From: Chloroflexota bacterium
GTDB taxonomy: Bacteria > Chloroflexota > Dehalococcoidia > UBA2979
Direction: 5' to 3'
DNA: 9,228 nucleotides
Assembly (NCBI GenBank): GCA_016875695.1
Contig: VGPB01000068.1
Span: 1 to 9,228, forward strand
Notes under the pieces: generated by a model
Databases searched by the model: none
What the model was told of the DNA's origin: nothing
Seen by the model: the letters and a program-made list of their open reading frames with translations, nothing else
Program-made: the position numbers and the translations under genes
In this document: piece by piece, positions 6,036 to 9,228 of the stretch
How the letters are laid out: the number at the start of each line of letters is the position of its first letter
Position numbering within the stretch: position 1 is the first letter of the stretch

Positions 6036-6378
6036 CGCGGGGGCCGGCGACGGCCTGCGGCGTGAACGCGAGCGCGTCCTGGGCGTCATGCGCGTCGAGG
6101 CGGGCGCGCAGCAAATCGAGCAGGGTGGGCGTCTCGGCGAAGCTCAGCTCGAGCGCGTGCAGGCGTGCGAGCGACTGCCGCGCGAGTAGCGCATGCAGCG
6201 CCTCGGCGGCGGCGGGCAGCTCCGGCGAGAGCAGCACACGCCACAGGGTGCCGCGCCCGTGCGCGGCACGGCGGTCATCGAGCTTGCCGCTACCGAGCCA
6301 GCGACGCAGGGTGGAAGCGCTGACGCCGAGCAGCTGCGCCGCCTGCATCATGCTGGCCTCGTGCACCTCGCACTCCAT
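6022..6378 (-). CDS. MerR-like helix-turn-helix DNA-binding protein
   Basis: A 118-residue reading frame whose N-terminal part is a helix-turn-helix of the MerR/excisionase type: MMQAAQLLGVSASTLRRWLG followed by SGKL and a Gly/Arg turn, the pattern for reading a DNA major groove with a wing. Residues about 50-110 are helical and Leu/Ala-rich and may mediate dimerisation. The ATG at 6376-6378 has no clear ribosome binding site. The ATG at 6349-6351 has GAGG 5 nt upstream and would start right at the helix-turn-helix, so it is a fair alternative. The gene is divergent from the alpha/beta hydrolase (110-bp gap), so it could regulate that operon; that is inference from position. Its C-terminus looks frameshifted (see 5784-6035). 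Confidence 0.7.
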   Translation of the reverse strand: MECEVHEASMMQAAQLLGVSASTLRRWLGSGKLDDRRAAHGRGTLWRVLLSPELPAAAEALHALLARQSLARLHALELSFAETPTLLDLLRARLDAHDAQDALAFTPQAVAGPRGARG

Positions 6379-6450
6379 GGCCGCCACGATAAGCGACGCT
6401 CGCGCGCGACACCATCCGGAGTCGTAAGGGTCGAGCGTACGGCGACGCGC

Positions 6451-6456
6451 TATGCT
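6451..6456 (+). promoter_or_regulatory. Possible -10 box (TATGCT) for the hydrolase-dehydrogenase operon
   Basis: TATGCT lies 32 nt upstream of the ATG at 6489, in the sequence context gcTATgCT, much like the gcTATaCT at 4673-4679. A -35 hexamer is not evident. The gap it sits in separates this operon from the divergent HTH gene. Confidence 0.3.
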
Positions 6457-6488
6457 GCGTCGCGCCGCCAGCGCCTGCGCCAGGGGAG

Positions 6489-7307
6489 ATGCCCGTGCCC
6501 GCCAGTCACGTCGTCGAGGTCCAGGGGCTGCAGCTACACTACCTCGAGTGGGGCACGCGCGGCAGCCCAGACCTGCTGCTAGTGCACGGGTGGACCGGGC
6601 TCGGCGAGACGTGGACGGCGGTCGCCGAGGCGCTGGCCGACCGCTACCACATCGTCGCGCCGGACCTGCGCGGGCACGGCCGCTCGGACAAGCCGGCCAC
6701 GGACTACCTGCTGCGCGACTTCGCGCGCGACATCGTGCAGCTGGTGGAGCGCGCCGGGCTGCGGCGACCGGCATACGTCGGGCACTCGTGGGGCGGGAAC
6801 ATCGGCACGATGCTGGCCGCCGAGTATCCGGACGCCATCTCGTGCGCGTTCCTGGAAGACCCCGTCTACTGGAAGATGATCGACGCGTTCGTGACGAGCC
6901 TGCCGCGCGGCCTCGCGCGGCTGGACCGCCCCGAGGCCGAGATCCGCGCTGAGGCGCAGGCGCGCGGCCTCGACGCAGCGGCGACGGACGCCGAAGTGTA
7001 TCGCCACCATCACTTCTCGCGCGACGCGCTGACGCGACTGCTCACCGACAACCGCGACTGGGCATTCCGCTGCGAGGACGCGCTGCGGCGGATCGCGGTG
7101 CCCACGCTGGTGCTGGTCGGGGACATCGCCGCGCCCGGCCTGGGCGGCTACATGCAGCCGGAGGAGCTCGCGTACTACCGCACGATCGCCTCGCCGCACA
7201 CCAACTTCCGGCTGTGGCCGGATGTGGGCCACCTGATGCACGACGCGCGCCCGGCGCAGTTCATCGCGGAGCTCACGACGTTCCTCGAGCCGCACGCGCC
7301 GCGCTGA
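6489..7307 (+). CDS. Alpha/beta-fold hydrolase
   Basis: A cytoplasmic alpha/beta hydrolase of 272 residues, the usual size. Visible elements are the oxyanion-hole motif HGW (33-35), DLRGHGRSDKP (59-69), the nucleophile elbow GHSWGG with Ser100, the acid Asp212 in VLVGD, and the catalytic His248 in DVGHLMH. A lid-like helical insert covers about 125-200. The substrate cannot be told; esterases, C-C bond hydrolases and epoxide hydrolase-like enzymes share this layout, and the Ser nucleophile argues against a dehalogenase or epoxide hydrolase, which use Asp. ATG 6489 is almost touching the GGGGAG site (6483-6488); the in-frame GTG at 6495 has a 6-nt spacer and may be the true start, two codons later. 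The gene is 36 bp upstream of the hydroxyacid dehydrogenase, so the two are likely one operon. Confidence 0.88.
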   Translation: MPVPASHVVEVQGLQLHYLEWGTRGSPDLLLVHGWTGLGETWTAVAEALADRYHIVAPDLRGHGRSDKPATDYLLRDFARDIVQLVERAGLRRPAYVGHSWGGNIGTMLAAEYPDAISCAFLEDPVYWKMIDAFVTSLPRGLARLDRPEAEIRAEAQARGLDAAATDAEVYRHHHFSRDALTRLLTDNRDWAFRCEDALRRIAVPTLVLVGDIAAPGLGGYMQPEELAYYRTIASPHTNFRLWPDVGHLMHDARPAQFIAELTTFLEPHAPR

Positions 7308-7343
7308 CCGGACTCACAGACAACCGGGACGACGGGAGCACGC

Positions 7344-8297
7344 ATGCGCGTCGCGATCCTCGACGATTACCAGTCGGTGGCGCTGCGCAGCGCGGACTGG
7401 GACGCCGTGGGCGCCGACGCGGGCGTGGTCGCGTTCCGCACGCACCTCGACGATCGTGGCGCGCTCGCGGAGCGGCTCGCGGCGTTCGACGTGGTCGTCG
7501 CGATGCGCGAGCGCACGCGCTTCGACGCGGCGCTGTTCGCGCGGCTGCCGGCGCTGCAGCTGCTGGTCACAACCGGCATGGGCAACACGGCGATCGACAT
7601 GGCCGCCGCGCGCGACCACGGGATCACGGTCTGCGGCACGGGGGGGCTGACGTCCCCCACGGCCGAGCTCACGTGGGGGCTGATCCTCGCGCTGGTTCGC
7701 AACATCCCCGCCGAGCATGCCGCGACGCGCGCCGGCGCGTGGCAGACCAGCATCGGCAGCGACCTGCGCGGGAAGACACTGGGCGTGCTGGGGCTGGGGC
7801 GCCTCGGCAGTCACGTCGCGCGCGTCGGGATCGCGTTCGAGATGCGCGTCGTCGCGTGGAGCGCGAACCTCACGCCGGCGCGCGCGGCGGAGGTGGGAGT
7901 CGAGCTGGCGCCGAGCCTGCGCGCGCTGCTCGCGGCGGCCGACGTGGCGTCGATCCACCTCGTGCTGTCGGAGCGCACGCGCGGGCTGATCGGCGCACCG
8001 GAGCTGACGCTGCTGGGCCCGCAGGGCTACCTCGTGAACACGTCGCGCGGCCCGATCGTCGACGAGGGTGCGCTCGTCGAAGCGCTGCGCACGCGCGCGA
8101 TCGCGGGCGCGGGGCTCGACGTGTTCGACCGCGAGCCGCTGCCAGCGGAGCATCCGTTGCGCGGCCTCGACAACGTGGTGCTGACGCCGCACCTCGGCTA
8201 CGTGACGCGGGAGTCGTACGCCGTGTTCTACGGGGAGGCGGTGGAGGACATCTGCGCGTTCCGTGACGGCACGCCGCTGCGCGTGCTCAATGCATAA
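7344..8297 (+). CDS. D-2-hydroxyacid dehydrogenase family oxidoreductase
   Basis: 317 residues, the normal length for this NAD(P)-dependent family, which interconverts 2-hydroxyacids and 2-oxoacids. The N-terminal opening MRVAILDDYQ is typical of one subgroup. The nucleotide-binding loop is GLGRLG (150-155), and the catalytic set is Arg235 (NTSRGP), Glu264 (FDREPLP) and His283 (TPHLGY). At the end of the second Rossmann strand, where NAD-specific members usually have Asp, the sequence is AWSANLT (171-177). Absence of the acidic residue suggests NADP(H) may be used or tolerated; this is inference. The start is ATG 7344 with GGGAG 5 nt upstream. It probably shares a transcript with the hydrolase. 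The physiological substrate is unknown. The stop codon TAA overlaps the first base of repeat copy B. Confidence 0.9.
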   Translation: MRVAILDDYQSVALRSADWDAVGADAGVVAFRTHLDDRGALAERLAAFDVVVAMRERTRFDAALFARLPALQLLVTTGMGNTAIDMAAARDHGITVCGTGGLTSPTAELTWGLILALVRNIPAEHAATRAGAWQTSIGSDLRGKTLGVLGLGRLGSHVARVGIAFEMRVVAWSANLTPARAAEVGVELAPSLRALLAAADVASIHLVLSERTRGLIGAPELTLLGPQGYLVNTSRGPIVDEGALVEALRTRAIAGAGLDVFDREPLPAEHPLRGLDNVVLTPHLGYVTRESYAVFYGEAVEDICAFRDGTPLRVLNA

Positions 8298-8355
8298 GGA
8301 ACCCGCCCGCCCACCCTTGCGTTGTGCGAGGGGCGAAGCCCCTCGCGCTCCCCGG
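8297..8355 (+). repeat. 59-bp dispersed repeat, copy B, with hairpin
   Basis: Second copy of the element at 4519-4577, same orientation, 51/59 identical by hand count. Its inverted repeat has an 11-bp stem including one T-G pair (8324-8348) around a gaa loop; the inner cGAAg arrangement is a known stable hairpin cap. Of the eight differences, three are the loop bases, and one (a to g at element position 28) lengthens the stem. It starts at the final base of the dehydrogenase stop codon and lies between convergent genes, so here it could act as a terminator or mRNA 3'-end stabiliser, though no T-tract follows. Confidence 0.75.
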
Positions 8356-8437
8356 CTTCGGAAGTTGCGGATGCACGAGGTGTCACGGCATCCAGCGTCA
8401 ACGAGGAGCGCAGGGCTGAACCCTCGTTACGCAAGCG

Positions 8438-8944
8438 TTACTCGAAGGGCTGACCGAAGCGCTCGCCGTGGACGACTTCGCTGAGGGGCTTGCGGCGCTT
8501 CTTGCCCTCGAGCACGCGCGCCAGGTAGCCGAACGGCACGACTACCAGCACGTCGAGCGTGTCCGGGATGCGGAGCAGCGGGCGCACGACCTCGAGGTCA
8601 AGGTAGCCGGCCCAGTTCGACCCGATGCCCTCGGCCCATGCGGTGAGCACCATCGACTGCACGGCGCGGCTGGCGTCCGACACCCCGAACTGCGACGAGC
8701 ATTCGATCAGCACGGCGATCGCGAGCGCGGCATTCGCAACGTAGGGGCCGAAGCGTACGGCCGCCCCGAGCCTGCGCAACTGCTCGCGGTCTTCGACGAC
8801 GACGAAGTGCCAGGGTTGCGCGTTCATGCTGCTGGCGGTGAGCCGCGCCGCCTCGACGATGCGCCGCACGCTCTCCTGGGGGATCGGCCGGCCGGCGTAC
8901 TCGCGTACGGCCATCACCGTGCGCACGGCGTCAAAGGTGTCCAT
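8438..8944 (-). CDS. Nitroreductase-family FMN-dependent oxidoreductase
   Basis: 168 residues, at the small end of the nitroreductase family, whose members bind FMN as dimers and reduce varied substrates with NAD(P)H. Visible family features are the N-terminal REYAGRPIP (usual form R-x-Y-x-x-x-P-I), MNAQPWHFVVVED (FMN/substrate region), the central helix AVQSMVLTAWAEGIGSNWAG, and VVVPFGYLA followed by the C-terminal KRRKPLSEVVHGERFG. The actual substrate cannot be inferred. The start is ATG 8942-8944; the upstream sequence is only weakly GG-rich, so the start is less secure than the function. It converges on the hydroxyacid dehydrogenase across a 140-bp gap containing repeat copy B. Confidence 0.88.
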   Translation of the reverse strand: MDTFDAVRTVMAVREYAGRPIPQESVRRIVEAARLTASSMNAQPWHFVVVEDREQLRRLGAAVRFGPYVANAALAIAVLIECSSQFGVSDASRAVQSMVLTAWAEGIGSNWAGYLDLEVVRPLLRIPDTLDVLVVVPFGYLARVLEGKKRRKPLSEVVHGERFGQPFE

Positions 8945-9049
8945 CGTGCGGGCCCCGACTCGCTAGCTGTACTGACTACATACCAGCGAGACGGCTGACT
9001 GCAGGGGGACATCCGACGAGACTTGGGGTTGCGAAACCTCCGAGTTCCG

Positions 9050-9057
9050 AAGGAGGT
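9050..9057 (+). promoter_or_regulatory. Near-ideal ribosome binding site for the transposase-like gene
   Basis: AAGGAGGT lies 4 nt before the ATG at 9062-9064. It is the strongest match to the 16S rRNA tail in the window and fixes the start of the partial gene that follows. Confidence 0.7.
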
Positions 9058-9061
9058 CCCG

Positions 9062-9228
9062 ATGAGTGATGCTACCCCGCCCCGGCGCATGCGCTATTCG
9101 TACGAGGCCCGGTGCCGCACGGTAGAGGCGATGCTGACCGGCGCATCGACCGCGGCGTCACGCGGGCAGGTCGGGGCGAGCCGTGCCACCACGTACCGTT
9201 GGCGCGCTCGCCACCGCGAAGCAGGCTG
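9062..9228 (+). CDS. Transposase-like helix-turn-helix protein, N-terminal part (runs off the right edge)
   Basis: The first 55 codons form a typical transposase N-terminal helix-turn-helix: a basic start with RMRYSYEARCRTVEAMLTGA, then GQVGASRATTYRWRARHREA. The pattern of a helix, 'G-A-S', then 'R-A-T-x-Y-R-W' followed by a basic stretch is seen in IS481 and IS3-type transposases. The catalytic DDE domain lies beyond the window, so the family is not certain. Codon use is less uniformly G/C-ending than in the neighbours (for example AGT, GAT, GCT, TAT, GTA, GCA), in keeping with a mobile gene. The 117 bp between the nitroreductase start and this gene would contain the element's left end, but I could not define a terminal repeat without the other end. 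Confidence 0.65.
   Translation, partial: MSDATPPRRMRYSYEARCRTVEAMLTGASTAASRGQVGASRATTYRWRARHREAG

Noticed and set aside
7214..8266. 350-codon plus-strand frame overlapping the hydrolase and the hydroxyacid dehydrogenase
   Set aside because: It is an off-frame read, extremely Arg-rich, across two well-recognised genes.
1..9228. CRISPR array, tRNA or rRNA gene, prophage or defence island
   Set aside because: I saw no regularly spaced repeats, no cloverleaf-like segment with a CCA end, no rRNA-like stretch, and no genes of known phage or defence families.

Overview
The window is very GC-rich (roughly 70% by eye) with strong G/C preference at third codon positions and mostly clear GGAGG-type ribosome binding sites. 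It is bacterial chromosomal DNA with a little mobile DNA at the right edge. Nothing fixes the phylum. A high-GC lineage such as Chloroflexota or Actinomycetota would fit, but that is inference.

Left part (1-4482), all on the minus strand. Read in the direction of transcription: a two-domain MaoC-fold protein that closely fits mesaconyl-CoA hydratase (3361-4443), then 32 bp further on a long acyl-CoA dehydrogenase that fits (2S)-methylsuccinyl-CoA dehydrogenase (1685-3328). These enzymes catalyse consecutive steps of the ethylmalonyl-CoA pathway (methylsuccinyl-CoA to mesaconyl-CoA to beta-methylmalyl-CoA) and look like one operon. Next come the decayed 3' end of a sugar-nucleotide epimerase gene (1452-1684, with an internal stop), a small unknown protein (1149-1403), a DUF5677-like protein (200-1096) and the first 41 codons of a zinc-ribbon protein (1-124). 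A perfect 24-bp palindrome sits between the small protein and the DUF5677-like gene.

Middle part (4483-6488). An intergenic region with one copy of a 59-bp dispersed repeat carrying a hairpin separates the hydratase from a small plus-strand orphan protein (4706-4954). That gene overlaps, tail to tail, an OmpR-type response regulator (4924-5619). The regulator has an amber codon at position 12 and lacks the usual phospho-acceptor aspartate. Upstream of it is a helix-turn-helix protein whose reading frame appears to be broken at a run of five G/C bases (5784-6378).

Right part (6489-9228). An alpha/beta hydrolase and a D-2-hydroxyacid dehydrogenase form a plus-strand pair. A second copy of the 59-bp repeat begins at the last base of the dehydrogenase stop codon. 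A convergent nitroreductase-family gene follows, then the 5' end of a transposase-like gene that runs off the window.

Three genes here are interrupted (epimerase remnant, response regulator, helix-turn-helix gene). Either this is a decaying region or the assembly contains base errors; the sequence alone cannot decide. I see no convincing novel multi-gene system. The best leads are the repeat family, the altered response regulator and the palindrome.
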